Of a stretch of DNA of 64,000 nucleotides, positions 8,694 to 17,507 are shown piece after piece. The first letter of the stretch is position 1, and every line of letters begins with the position of its first letter. The notes below the pieces were generated by a model. That model was not told the DNA's origin and did not search any database. It saw only the letters and a program-made list of their open reading frames with translations. Both the position numbers and the translations under genes were made by a program. Source of the DNA: Methylocystaceae bacterium (lineage in GTDB: Bacteria > Pseudomonadota > Alphaproteobacteria > Rhizobiales > Beijerinckiaceae); assembly GCA_009773555.1 (NCBI GenBank), contig WSXZ01000008.1:1-64000 (forward strand). Reading direction: 5' to 3'.

Positions 8694-11463
8694 CAGATGC
8701 TCCTTCTTTCATGCTTGTTGGGTTCTCTCGCGCCGAATCCATCGCAGACTCGACGGCGAGAGAAATCTTGATGAGACGTTGAATTTCCGGTTGGCAGGAG
8801 CCGCAATTGGAGCCTGCGCGCGTGGCCTTCCCGACGTCGAGCGCCGAGCGGCAGCCTTGCTGGATTGCGGCTTCGATTTGCTTTTGGCCGACGCTAAAGC
8901 ATGAACAGACGAGCGGTCCGTCATCCGCCAGTTGTCGACCCGAGCGACCGGACAATAGCGACAGCCGCTCTGACTGATCGAGACGATCGCGGGCGAAGAG
9001 TTCGAGCGTGAAATCCCAGGACTGCGCAAGGGGAGACAATGCCCAGATGAGCGTTGCACGGTCCTCAAGGAAGGCGGCGCCGGAAAAGAGGCCCTTCGTC
9101 TCATCTATCAAATGGATGACGTCTTCGCTCGCCGCAGCGGCGTGGATTATTTCCGTCCACTCGTCGTCTGCGAGATCGCCGGCGACGCGATAGCCATAGC
9201 CATTGGCGACGGCGACGCGCGCCCACCACACGCCCTCGGGCAACGTGATCGAGTTGCGGGAGAGGAAGAAGCCCTGGCGCGCGAAGCGCAAAGGCGTGAC
9301 GATGGCGGGCGTCGCCTTGGATTCCGGCTGACCCGAGAAGGGGTCAATGAAGGGCGCGACAAGCGCGCCAATCCGCGCATCCGCAGCGGTTTCATCCGTC
9401 CAGTGAATCGGCGCGAAGATATGTCCCGCAGGTTGACGATCTGTCGCCACCGCGCGCAAGACGCAGCTTCCATAGGGCGTCGCGACGCGGGCGAAACCGC
9501 CGTCGTCGACTCCAAGGTCCGTCGCGTCTGACGGATGGATCTCGACGAAGGGTTCAGGAAGATGCCGCGCAAGGCGCGGGCTCGCGCCGCTGCGCGTCAT
9601 GGTGTGCCACTGATCGCGGATGCGACCGGTATTGAGACGAAGCGGGAAGTCCCGCGTCAATTCAGTCGCCAAGGTCGGCGTCGCCAACGCGATGAATTTC
9701 GCTCGTCCGCCTCGACAGAAAAAGCCGCCGTCGGCGAAGAGGCGCGCACGGCCCTTGCCCTTGTCATCGGGGACCGGCCATTGCGTCGGCGCGAGCGCGT
9801 CATATTCGGCGTCGGTTAAGCGCGCGAGACCGCCAATGTCGAACGCGCGCATTCCGTCATTCTCGAAGCCCGAAAGCGCGGCGTGTTCGCGAAACACGTC
9901 TGCGGCCGTGCGGTAGGCGAAGCCGACAAATCCCATGCGTCGCGCGACATCGGCGAAGATCGCCCAGTCGGCGCGCGTTTCGCCCGACGCGGGCAGGAAT
10001 GCGCGCTGACGCGAGATGCGGCGTTCGGAATTTGTCACCGTGCCGCTCTTTTCACCCCACGCCTGCGCCGGCAGGAGCAAATGCGCGCCGCTATTAATCG
10101 TGTCGTTCGACCCCACATTGTCGGAGACGATGAAGAGTTCGAGCTTGCTGAGAGCAGCGCGCGCGGCATTGGCGTTTGGAAGCGACGCCGCCGGATTGGT
10201 GCCGACAACCCACAGCGCTTTGATGTCGCCGCGCGCGATCGCGTCGAACATCTGCACCGCCTTCAGCCCCTCACGCGTCGCCATGCGCGGCGCATTCCAG
10301 AATCGACGAACGCGGTCGATGCTTTCGGCCTCGAAACCCATATGCGCGGCGAGGCTGTTCGCCAGCCCGCCGACTTCGCGCCCGCCCATGGCGTTGGGCT
10401 GACCCGTGAGCGAAAAAGGCGATGCGCCAGCTTTGCCAACGCGGCCCGTCGCGAGATGGCAGTTGATGATGGCGTTGACCTTGTCGGTTCCCTGCGCCGA
10501 CTGATTAACGCCCTGCGAGAAGCAAGTGACCGTGCGCGGCGTCTGCGCGAACCATCCGAAGAAGGACGCGATGTCAACCTCGCGCAGTCCAGTGGACGCT
10601 GCAGTCGCTTCGATCGACGGCGCAAGAGTCCGCGCCACTTTCAGGGCGCCTTCCAGGCCCACCGTATGACGACGGACGAAATCATCGTCGAAGGCGCCGA
10701 GCTTCGCCAGATTGACGAGGACGCCACAAAACAGCGCTTGATCCGCGCCCGGCGTGATCTGCAAAAACAAATCGGCGCTTTCGGCCGTCGGCGTGCGGCG
10801 GGTGTCGATGACGACGAGCTTCGCGCCGCGTTCCTCCTTGTTGCGCATGATGCGCTGGAAGAGCACGGGATGGCACCAGGCGGCATTGGAGCCGACGAGC
10901 ACAATGAGGTCAGCTTCGTCGAGGTCTTCGTAGCAGCCCGGCACGACGTCGGCGCCGAAAGCGCGCTTGTGGCCCGCGACCGTGGAGGCCATGCACAGGC
11001 GCGAATTGGTGTCGACATTGGCGGAGCCGATGAAGCCCTTCATCAGCTTGTTGGCGACATAATAGTCTTCGGTCAGCAACTGCCCCGAGAGATAGACCGC
11101 GACGGCGTCGGGACCGTGCTCGTCGACGATGCGACGAAAGCCCGTGGCGATCTCGTCGAGCGCCGCATCCCAGCTCACGCGCGCGACGGCGCCGTCGGCC
11201 TGTCGGCGCATCGGATGGAGAAGGCGCCCCTCGAGACCGAGCGTTTCGCCGAGAGCTGAGCCCTTAGAACAGAGCCGGCCAAAATTTGCGGGATGCGCCG
11301 GATCGCCAATCACGTCGGCGCCATTTGCGGATGCGAGCACGCCGCAACCGACGCCGCAATAGGGGCAGGTCGAGCGCGTCGTCGTCTGAATAGGCGCTAT
11401 GCTGTTGCGCAGGTTTTCTTGCGGCGCGGGCGCCAGGACTTCATCGAGCATGAGCGGCCTCAA
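8674..11463 (-). CDS. nasA: Assimilatory nitrate reductase catalytic subunit
   Basis: A 929-residue molybdopterin oxidoreductase of the NasA/NarB class that reduces nitrate to nitrite in the cytoplasm. The N-terminal 4Fe-4S site is Cys33, Cys36, Cys40 and Cys65 (CPYCGVGC ... GRLCSKG). Molybdopterin guanine dinucleotide-binding blocks follow (VGTNPAASLPNANAA, LNTGRIRDQWHTMTRSG). The C-terminus (about residues 845-895) adds a BFD-type [2Fe-2S] domain with CSCF and NCGSCQ motifs, usual in NasA enzymes that take electrons from a flavoprotein. The ATG overlaps the flavoprotein stop by four bases. Confidence 0.95.
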   Translation of the reverse strand: MRPLMLDEVLAPAPQENLRNSIAPIQTTTRSTCPYCGVGCGVLASANGADVIGDPAHPANFGRLCSKGSALGETLGLEGRLLHPMRRQADGAVARVSWDAALDEIATGFRRIVDEHGPDAVAVYLSGQLLTEDYYVANKLMKGFIGSANVDTNSRLCMASTVAGHKRAFGADVVPGCYEDLDEADLIVLVGSNAAWCHPVLFQRIMRNKEERGAKLVVIDTRRTPTAESADLFLQITPGADQALFCGVLVNLAKLGAFDDDFVRRHTVGLEGALKVARTLAPSIEATAASTGLREVDIASFFGWFAQTPRTVTCFSQGVNQSAQGTDKVNAIINCHLATGRVGKAGASPFSLTGQPNAMGGREVGGLANSLAAHMGFEAESIDRVRRFWNAPRMATREGLKAVQMFDAIARGDIKALWVVGTNPAASLPNANAARAALSKLELFIVSDNVGSNDTINSGAHLLLPAQAWGEKSGTVTNSERRISRQRAFLPASGETRADWAIFADVARRMGFVGFAYRTAADVFREHAALSGFENDGMRAFDIGGLARLTDAEYDALAPTQWPVPDDKGKGRARLFADGGFFCRGGRAKFIALATPTLATELTRDFPLRLNTGRIRDQWHTMTRSGASPRLARHLPEPFVEIHPSDATDLGVDDGGFARVATPYGSCVLRAVATDRQPAGHIFAPIHWTDETAADARIGALVAPFIDPFSGQPESKATPAIVTPLRFARQGFFLSRNSITLPEGVWWARVAVANGYGYRVAGDLADDEWTEIIHAAAASEDVIHLIDETKGLFSGAAFLEDRATLIWALSPLAQSWDFTLELFARDRLDQSERLSLLSGRSGRQLADDGPLVCSCFSVGQKQIEAAIQQGCRSALDVGKATRAGSNCGSCQPEIQRLIKISLAVESAMDSARENPTSMKEGASDETVGF

Positions 11464-13049
11464 TAGACGTCCTGTTGATAGCGACCGCTCTTTTTGAGCT
11501 GCGCGACAAAGGCGACCGCTTCATCGGCGCTGCGGGCGCCGAATTCGGCGATAACGTCGACAAGCGCGCGTTCGACGTCCTTGGCCATGCGCTGCGCATC
11601 GCCGCAGACGTAAAAATGCGCGCCTTCCGCAAGCCACGCCCATAATTCACGGCCGGACTGGCGCATGCGGTCCTGCACATAGAATTTTTCTGCGCCGTCG
11701 CGCGACCAGGCGAGCGACAGACGTGTGAGCAGACCTGCCGCCTTCATCGTTTCGAATTCGTCGGCGTAAAAGAAATCGCAGGCCGAGCGCTGGTGTCCAA
11801 AGAAGAGCCAGTTCTTACCTTGTGCGCGGGTCGCCGCGCGCTCATGCAGAAAGGCGCGAAACGGGGCGACGCCGGTGCCAGGTCCGATCATGATGATCGG
11901 CGTCGCGAAATCGTCTGGCAGCGCGAAGCCATGCGCCGGCTGCACATAGACCGGAAGGCTGTCGCCTGGCGCGATGCGTTCGGCCAGAAAGGTCGAGGCG
12001 ACGCCAAGACGCTTTCGCTTGCCGACGACATAGCGAACCGCGTCGACCGTCAACGACAGGCGTCCCGGCGTCGCCTTGGGGGACGAGGAGATGGAATAGA
12101 GGCGCGGTTGCAGCGGCTCCAGCGCTTCGACAAAGGCTTCCGGGTGTGGCCGCGCGCCGGGAAATTTCTGCAGCACGGCGAGCACGTCGAGCGTGACGGC
12201 GTCGCCGTCGGGGTCTTTCCCCTGCGCCAGCAAACGCGCCTTCTCGCGCTGCGCGCCGCCGGTGATGAAGGAGATCAGCTCGAAGAGCGTATCAGGCGCC
12301 GGAGCGAGAGAGACGTCGCTCAGCAATGCTTCGCGCAGGGTCTTGTCGCGCACCGGCGTCACATGCGAGGCGCCGAGCATGGCGATGATCTGATCGACGA
12401 GGCCGAGATCATTTTTGGGAAACACGCCGAAGCTGTCGCCGACTTTGTAGCTGAGTTCGCTGGCGCCTAGATCGAACTCGATGTGCCAGGTGTCCTTTTC
12501 CGAACCGTCCTTGTTCAGCCGACGGCGAGAAGCGAACGTCGCGCGCGCCGGAATGTCGCGCGAGCAGCCGGGCGTCGAAGCGATCGTGGGTTCAACTGGC
12601 GCAACAATGGACGGCGCTAGCGAAGGCTGATCCAGCTCCGCCGCAAGCGCCTTCAGCATGCGCGCCGTGTCCTTGCCGCCGGGCGCGCAGAGATTGAGGC
12701 GCGCTTCCTTCTTGGTGGCGAGAGCATCCGCGTAAGTCTCGCAAATGTAGCCGCACTGGCCGCAGTCCTGTTGCGCCATCGCCGCCATCAGGCGACGACG
12801 CAGCGGACGGCCTTGGGCAAGCTGCATGCGCGATTCGAGCGCCAGCGTCTGGTCATGCCACGGCGCCGCGCCATCGTCGCTATCGGCGCCGGCCATGACG
12901 GCGGCGTTGGCCTCTGGCGAGAGCGGCGTGATCGAGCTGTCATCGGGCGCGGCGAAGCCGGCAAAGAAACCGCTGAGCCAGGCGCGCTGCTCGGGCGTGA
13001 AAGGCGCATTCGGCGGAATGAGAAACGGCGGAGAGGACTGATGGGTCAC
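11460..13049 (-). CDS. CysJ-like NADPH flavoprotein reductase with Fe-S motif
   Basis: 529 residues. The C-terminal two thirds match the FAD/NADPH half of sulfite reductase flavoprotein: RLYSISSSP (FAD) near residue 320, MIGPGTGVAPFRAFL near 386, FFGHQR, YVCGDAQRMAKDV, and the family ending YQQDVY. The FMN flavodoxin domain is absent. In its place the N-terminus has a Cys-x2-Cys-x3-Cys-x17-Cys set (Cys96, Cys99, Cys103, Cys121), an Fe-S domain pattern. Lying between the nitrite and nitrate reductase genes with overlaps at both ends, it most likely passes NADPH electrons to one or both reductases. A sulfite reductase role is less likely here. Confidence 0.85.
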   Translation of the reverse strand: MTHQSSPPFLIPPNAPFTPEQRAWLSGFFAGFAAPDDSSITPLSPEANAAVMAGADSDDGAAPWHDQTLALESRMQLAQGRPLRRRLMAAMAQQDCGQCGYICETYADALATKKEARLNLCAPGGKDTARMLKALAAELDQPSLAPSIVAPVEPTIASTPGCSRDIPARATFASRRRLNKDGSEKDTWHIEFDLGASELSYKVGDSFGVFPKNDLGLVDQIIAMLGASHVTPVRDKTLREALLSDVSLAPAPDTLFELISFITGGAQREKARLLAQGKDPDGDAVTLDVLAVLQKFPGARPHPEAFVEALEPLQPRLYSISSSPKATPGRLSLTVDAVRYVVGKRKRLGVASTFLAERIAPGDSLPVYVQPAHGFALPDDFATPIIMIGPGTGVAPFRAFLHERAATRAQGKNWLFFGHQRSACDFFYADEFETMKAAGLLTRLSLAWSRDGAEKFYVQDRMRQSGRELWAWLAEGAHFYVCGDAQRMAKDVERALVDVIAEFGARSADEAVAFVAQLKKSGRYQQDVY

Positions 13050-14800
13050 GCTATGCTCTCCTCGTTGATGAGACGACGCAGCCCGTCGATGTCGTGACGG
13101 CGCGCGAAGCCGACAAAGGTTTCGTCCGCGTTCACCCGGTTTTCTCGATAGGCGCGCAGAATTTTCGCCACCATTTGAGGCGCCTCTTCCGCCTTTACAT
13201 TTTGAAAGAGTTCCGAGGCAATGCGCGCGTCTTCCGCAAAGCCGCCGCCGACGAGAATGTGATAGCCCTCGACCGTGTCGCCCTCGTCATTCACCGGCAC
13301 GCGCGCGCCGATCAGTCCGATGTCGCCGATGTAATGCTGCGCGCATGAATGATGGCAGCCAGTGAGATGAATGTTGATCGGCGTGTCGATTGGCGCCGCC
13401 TTTTCGCAATAGGCCGCGATTTCCTCTGCGTGCCGCTTGGTGTCAGCCGCGGCGAAACGGCAGCCGGAATTGCCTGTGCAGGCGATGAGCCCCGCGCGAA
13501 CTGGCGAGGCTTGCGTCGAAAGACCCAGCGCCTCGATCATCGCGACCGATTCCGCGACGTGCTCGTCGGCGACGCCCGTGATCAGCACATTCTGCCACAC
13601 GGTGAGACGCAGGCCGCCATCGCCGAATTGGCGCGCGATCTCGGCGAGACCGCGCGCCTGCTCGGGGGTGAAACGACCGACCGGCAACATTACGCCGATC
13701 CAATTGAAGCCCGGCTGCTTTTGCGGATGCACGCCGATATGCGCGACGCGATCCTGACGCGGGCGGACGGCGATCGCCGCAGCGTCGATGCGAAGCAGCT
13801 TGCGGCCGAGCTGGTCTTCGACGGCGGCGAGAAATTTGTCGAAGCCCCAGCCGTCGAGCACATATTTGAGCCGCGCTTTGGCGCGGTTGGTGCGGTCGCC
13901 ATGCTCGATGAAGACTCGCAGAACCTTGTCGGCGATCTCCACCGCCTCATCCGGCGGCACGATCACGCCCGTATCGCGCGCAAAATCCTTGTGACCAGTT
14001 ATGCCGCCGAGCGCGAGACGGAAATAGACGCCGGACGCGACGCCAGGCTCGTCGTTCACGACAACGGCCTGAAAGCCGATGTCGTTGGTGTCTTCCAGCG
14101 CGCCGATCAATCCCGCGCCGTCAAAGGCGATGTTGAACTTGCGCGGCAGTCCAAAAAGCGAGCGATCGTTGAGGATGTGATGATGCATGGCGCGCGCATA
14201 AGAACGCGTGTCGATGAGTTCCTGCGGATCGACGCCGGCAGTCGGCGTGCCGGTGATGTTGCGGATATTGTCCGCGCCGGAGCCCTTGCTCCAGAGCCCC
14301 AGATCCTGAATCGCCTCTAACATATTCGTGGCGTTTTTCGGCGCGATTTCGCGGATCTGGATATTGGCGCGGGTCGTCACATGCAAATAGCCGCCGCCAA
14401 AATTTTCCGCGAGATCCGCAAGCCCGGCGAACTGCCAATGGGTGAGCGCGCCATTCGGGATGCGCAGCCGGCACATATAGGACTCCTGCGCCGGCGCGAC
14501 ATAGAAAAGCCCATAGTAGCGCCAGCGGAAATTGTCGGCGGGCTTTGGCGGCGCGTTCTCTTTCGCCTGAGCGACGAGGCGCGGCCAGACATCGAATGGA
14601 TGCTCTTCGCGTTTCCATTTTTCCTGATCCGTGAGCTTGCCGCCCGCAGCGGTGACGCGGTCCTGCGCGGAGAAATGCGCGGCGTCCGGCCCCATCGGCT
14701 GCGCTTGCGCGGGCGGCGGCTTTTGTCCGCCACGCGCCGAGAAACCGGCGGCAAAGCCTTCGAGATAGCGCTTCTGGTCGAGCGTAAAATCGACGGACAT
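13046..14800 (-). CDS. nirA: Ferredoxin-type nitrite reductase, siroheme and 4Fe-4S
   Basis: 584 residues of the nitrite/sulfite reductase haemoprotein family. The siroheme/4Fe-4S ligands are the paired motifs CTGNSGC (about residue 440) and GCHHSCAQ (about residue 480). The N-terminal 90 residues carry an extra segment (DQKRYLEGFAAGF) also found in NirA-like proteins, and similar to the start of the flavoprotein encoded next (QRAWLSGFFAGF). It reduces nitrite to ammonium by six electrons. The stop overlaps the flavoprotein ATG by four bases and its own ATG is one base after the FAD protein stop. A specific sulfite reductase is the alternative, but context favours nitrite. Confidence 0.9.
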   Translation of the reverse strand: MSVDFTLDQKRYLEGFAAGFSARGGQKPPPAQAQPMGPDAAHFSAQDRVTAAGGKLTDQEKWKREEHPFDVWPRLVAQAKENAPPKPADNFRWRYYGLFYVAPAQESYMCRLRIPNGALTHWQFAGLADLAENFGGGYLHVTTRANIQIREIAPKNATNMLEAIQDLGLWSKGSGADNIRNITGTPTAGVDPQELIDTRSYARAMHHHILNDRSLFGLPRKFNIAFDGAGLIGALEDTNDIGFQAVVVNDEPGVASGVYFRLALGGITGHKDFARDTGVIVPPDEAVEIADKVLRVFIEHGDRTNRAKARLKYVLDGWGFDKFLAAVEDQLGRKLLRIDAAAIAVRPRQDRVAHIGVHPQKQPGFNWIGVMLPVGRFTPEQARGLAEIARQFGDGGLRLTVWQNVLITGVADEHVAESVAMIEALGLSTQASPVRAGLIACTGNSGCRFAAADTKRHAEEIAAYCEKAAPIDTPINIHLTGCHHSCAQHYIGDIGLIGARVPVNDEGDTVEGYHILVGGGFAEDARIASELFQNVKAEEAPQMVAKILRAYRENRVNADETFVGFARRHDIDGLRRLINEESIA

Positions 14801-14801
14801 G

Positions 14802-16034
14802 TCAGGCCGCCTCTTGCATCGGCGGGCCGAACATCAGTTCGTCGCACAGAGACGAAACATTCGCGCCGGAGCGGATGAGATCGAGAAGATCGGCGGCGCC
14901 GTTCGTATCTCCGATCAGGATCGCGCCCACCAGCCTGTCGTCGCGCACGACAAGCTTGCGATAAATCCCCATGCGCGGATCCTTGCAGACGATGCGGCGC
15001 GCATCGCCTTCGCCGAGATAATCGCCGGCCGAGAAAACGCGCACGCCCGAGACTTTCAGATTGGTGGAGACGACGCTGCCGCCATAGGACGCGTCTTGTC
15101 CGGCGAGTCGCATGGCGAGGACGCGCCCCTGCTCATAGGCAGGCTCGACGAGGCCGTAACAGACGCCGCGATGTTCAGCGCATTCGCCGATGGCGAAAAC
15201 GCCTGGTTCATTCGTCTCGAGGCCGTCGTCGACGATTGCGCCCCGCCCGACGTCAAGGCCCGCCTGTCGTGCGAGGTCGGCGTTGGGCTGAATGCCGACG
15301 GCGAATATCGCGGCGTCGACCGGAATCATTTGTCCGTCGGCGAACTCCACATTCTCGACTCGGCCCGCGCCGTTGATGCGCGCTGTGTGAGCGTTGAGAA
15401 GAACGCGCACGCCTCTTTCTTCGACGAGGCGGCGCAGGATGTCGGCGCCGGCCGCATCGAGTTGACGCTCCATCAGCCGATCCATGACATGAGCGAGCGT
15501 CACGTCGACGCCGCGTCGCGCAAGGCCATAGGCCGCCTCCAGTCCGAGAAGGCCGCCGCCGATGACGAGCGCGCGCGCGCCTTGGCCTTCCAGCCGGGAC
15601 AGCGCCTCGACGTCTTGCACGTCGCGAAACGTATGAGCGCCCGGAAGATCGGCGCCTTCGATCGGCAGCCTTGCCGCGCGCGACCCGGTGGCGAGCACGA
15701 CTTTCGAATAGTCGACGCTCTCGCCATTATCGAGAAGAAGACGCCGCGCCGCGGCGTTGACCTTTATGACCTTGCGTCCGCTCAAAACCTCAACGCCGGC
15801 GGCGCGCCACCATCGCGAGGGCTTGAGCTCGATGTCGTCGACCGACAATTCCCCGGCGAGCACCGAAGACAGCAACACGCGATTATAGGCGAGCCGCGGT
15901 TCGTCGCCGATCACCAGAATGTCGTATCGATCCGGCGACCGTTTCGTCAGCTCCTCGACGAAACGCGTGGCGGCCATGCCCGCGCCGACGACGACAAGCT
16001 TCTCGCGACTTTTACAATCCTGCAATCCAATCAT
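14802..16034 (-). CDS. NirB-like FAD-dependent NAD(P)H oxidoreductase
   Basis: 410 residues with two dinucleotide-binding folds: VVVGAGMAATRFVEEL at residues 14-29 (FAD) and ALVIGGGLLGLEAAYGL near 150 (NAD). Both match the N-terminal module of NirB and the NasB/NasC reductases. The C-terminal part (about 310-410) resembles the small domain of that group, but the BFD and siroheme domains of NirB are missing; these are supplied by the separate NirA and NasA proteins. It is the first gene of the structural nitrate operon, 165 bases after the predicted transcript start. Likely role: feeding NAD(P)H electrons to nitrite or nitrate reductase. Confidence 0.85.
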   Translation of the reverse strand: MIGLQDCKSREKLVVVGAGMAATRFVEELTKRSPDRYDILVIGDEPRLAYNRVLLSSVLAGELSVDDIELKPSRWWRAAGVEVLSGRKVIKVNAAARRLLLDNGESVDYSKVVLATGSRAARLPIEGADLPGAHTFRDVQDVEALSRLEGQGARALVIGGGLLGLEAAYGLARRGVDVTLAHVMDRLMERQLDAAGADILRRLVEERGVRVLLNAHTARINGAGRVENVEFADGQMIPVDAAIFAVGIQPNADLARQAGLDVGRGAIVDDGLETNEPGVFAIGECAEHRGVCYGLVEPAYEQGRVLAMRLAGQDASYGGSVVSTNLKVSGVRVFSAGDYLGEGDARRIVCKDPRMGIYRKLVVRDDRLVGAILIGDTNGAADLLDLIRSGANVSSLCDELMFGPPMQEAA

Positions 16035-16151
16035 GTGTCGACTCTGCTGAACGGCCGAACGGTCCGGTCACAGGTCGCTTTGCCTTACGGGTGATGAGAA
16101 CGGGCAAGACGACCAAAGCGCGACGCAAATTGCGAAATCGCTTCTGTGACG

Positions 16152-16199
16152 GAGCCCGACTTTGGGCTCGTTCCGGCGGACCGGCGGTCGTCGTTGACC
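16152..16199 (-). promoter_or_regulatory. ANTAR-type (NasT) two-hairpin leader of the nitrate/nitrite reductase operon
   Basis: On the minus strand two hairpins with six-base loops follow each other. P1 (16199-16186) is GGTC-AACGAC-GACC; P2 (16169-16152) is GAGCCC-AAAGTC-GGGCTC. Both loops have A at position 1 and G at position 4, the pattern bound by ANTAR proteins such as NasT and NasR. P1 starts at the transcript start predicted from the sigma-54 promoter. No T-rich terminator is evident between P2 and the gene at 16034; a GTCACAG/CTGTGAC pairing could form an alternative structure. Control is likely by nitrate through NasS/NasT, encoded just upstream. Confidence 0.7.
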
Positions 16200-16210
16200 A
16201 ATGAGGGGAG

Positions 16211-16226
16211 TGCACATTTCGGGCCA
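16211..16226 (-). promoter_or_regulatory. Sigma-54 promoter of the nitrate/nitrite reductase operon
   Basis: TGGCCCGAAATGTGCA on the minus strand has GG and GC separated by exactly 10 bases, as in the -24/-12 consensus TGGCACG-N4-TTGCA (two mismatches). It points to a start near 16200, right before the NasT-type hairpins. This implies nitrogen control by NtrC or a relative. Confidence 0.7.
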
Positions 16227-16308
16227 GAGGCGCCGGCGTGGTTTTTCCCAAGGAATACGGGCGTTTGGCGCTGCCCAACGGCGGCAGGTATTTTACGGCG
16301 CCGAATGC

Positions 16309-16327
16309 TTAGGCGCGAGGCGCCTAA
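16309..16327. repeat. Perfect 8-bp hairpin after nasS
   Basis: TTAGGCGC-GAG-GCGCCTAA, 32 bases past the nasS stop. It has no T-run on the minus strand, where it would end the nasTS transcript, so it may be a Rho-linked or transcript-stabilising end. On the plus strand a T5 run follows nine bases later. Confidence 0.4.
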
Positions 16328-16358
16328 CGGCTGGCGTTTTTGAACAGAGGTTCAGCGC

Positions 16359-17507
16359 TCACAGGCGCTGTCCGATAGCGAAGCCGGCGAGATAAGCTTC
16401 ATAGCTGCGGCCGCCGAATGAGGGTCCCGCAAAGGCCCCGATGTCGCGCTGAACATGTGGCCCATCGATCGCAGCGTCGAAAAGGTCTGGGCGCAGGACG
16501 CTCTTCGCGCGATCGGCCATTTCTGGCGAATGGCGCGTCTGCCCCCAGCGCAGCATTTGCGCATAAATCCATTCGGCTTGCCGGGGATCCGGCCGCATAG
16601 CGCCGTCTCGTCCAATGATGAGGTAGTTGGCGTCGCTTCGTTCGTCGCGCGCCTTAACGCGCAAATGGCCGGTGAGCACGCGGCCGATGATCTCGGCGTC
16701 GACGCCGACATATTCCGGGCGCGAGAGAATTTGCGAAACCTCGCCCAGGTTTTGCGGCTCGTCAACGAAGGCGGCCCCCCTGTCGAGCGCGCGGATCAGC
16801 GCCGCGACAAGATCAGGATTATCGTTGGCGAAGCTCTCTCGCAGAGCGAGGACTTTCTCGGGCGCGCACGCGAAAATCTCGCAGCCGAAATGCAGAATGA
16901 CCCCAACGCCGGCGTCGACCGCGACAGAACTCCAAGGCGCGCCGACGCAAAAGCCGTCGAGCTGACCGCGCGTCAGATTTTCGACCATGTAGGGCGGCGG
17001 CAGAGCGATCAACCGCAGGTCTTCATCCGGATCGACGCCGCCTTCCGCCATCCAGTAGCGCAGCTGATAATTATGCATGGAAAAAGGAAAGGTCATGCCG
17101 AAGGTCAGAGGCTCTCGTCCCTCGGCCCTTCGCCGCGCGACGAGCTTGGCGAGCGCGCGCGCGGTTTGCGCCGGATGCGCGACCTCGCCTTCGGCGGCCA
17201 GTTCAGAATATAGCGCTGTGGACACCGCGATCGCATTGCCGTTCATCGCGAGATTCATCGGCGCGACAAGCGGGACGCGCACATGGCCCAGTCCGAGCGT
17301 GGAAGCGACCGCCATCGGCGCCAGAAGGTGCGCCGCATCGAAACGGCCAATGGCGAGCTTGTCTCGAACATTGGCCCAGGAAACTTCGCGGATCAGTTCG
17401 ACGTCGAGACCTTCCGCCTTGGCGAAGCCCTTATGCGCGGCGATTAACAGCGCGGCGGCGTCGACGAGCGGAATGAAGCCGATTTTCACATGCGCTTCGC
17501 CGGTCAT
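16359..17507 (-). CDS. nasS: Nitrate sensor NasS (NrtA/CmpA-like)
   Basis: 382 residues of the NrtA/CmpA nitrate-binding fold (KIGFIPLVDAAALLIA at the N-terminus, SMHNYQLRYWMAEGG and VGAPWSSVAVDAG further on). There is no signal peptide or lipobox, unlike the periplasmic transport proteins, so it is the cytoplasmic sensor type. In known systems NasS holds NasT inactive and releases it when nitrate or nitrite binds. Its ATG overlaps the nasT stop by four bases (ATGA). Confidence 0.9.
   Translation of the reverse strand: MTGEAHVKIGFIPLVDAAALLIAAHKGFAKAEGLDVELIREVSWANVRDKLAIGRFDAAHLLAPMAVASTLGLGHVRVPLVAPMNLAMNGNAIAVSTALYSELAAEGEVAHPAQTARALAKLVARRRAEGREPLTFGMTFPFSMHNYQLRYWMAEGGVDPDEDLRLIALPPPYMVENLTRGQLDGFCVGAPWSSVAVDAGVGVILHFGCEIFACAPEKVLALRESFANDNPDLVAALIRALDRGAAFVDEPQNLGEVSQILSRPEYVGVDAEIIGRVLTGHLRVKARDERSDANYLIIGRDGAMRPDPRQAEWIYAQMLRWGQTRHSPEMADRAKSVLRPDLFDAAIDGPHVQRDIGAFAGPSFGGRSYEAYLAGFAIGQRL

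Noticed and set aside
9883-11259. 458-codon open frame on the plus strand opposite nasA
   Set aside because: It lies wholly antisense to a gene with clear nitrate reductase motifs; its Arg/Ala-rich product has no domain. It is a shadow caused by high GC.
14799-16094. Long plus-strand frame opposite the NirB-like gene
   Set aside because: Antisense shadow; the minus strand carries two clear nucleotide-binding motifs.
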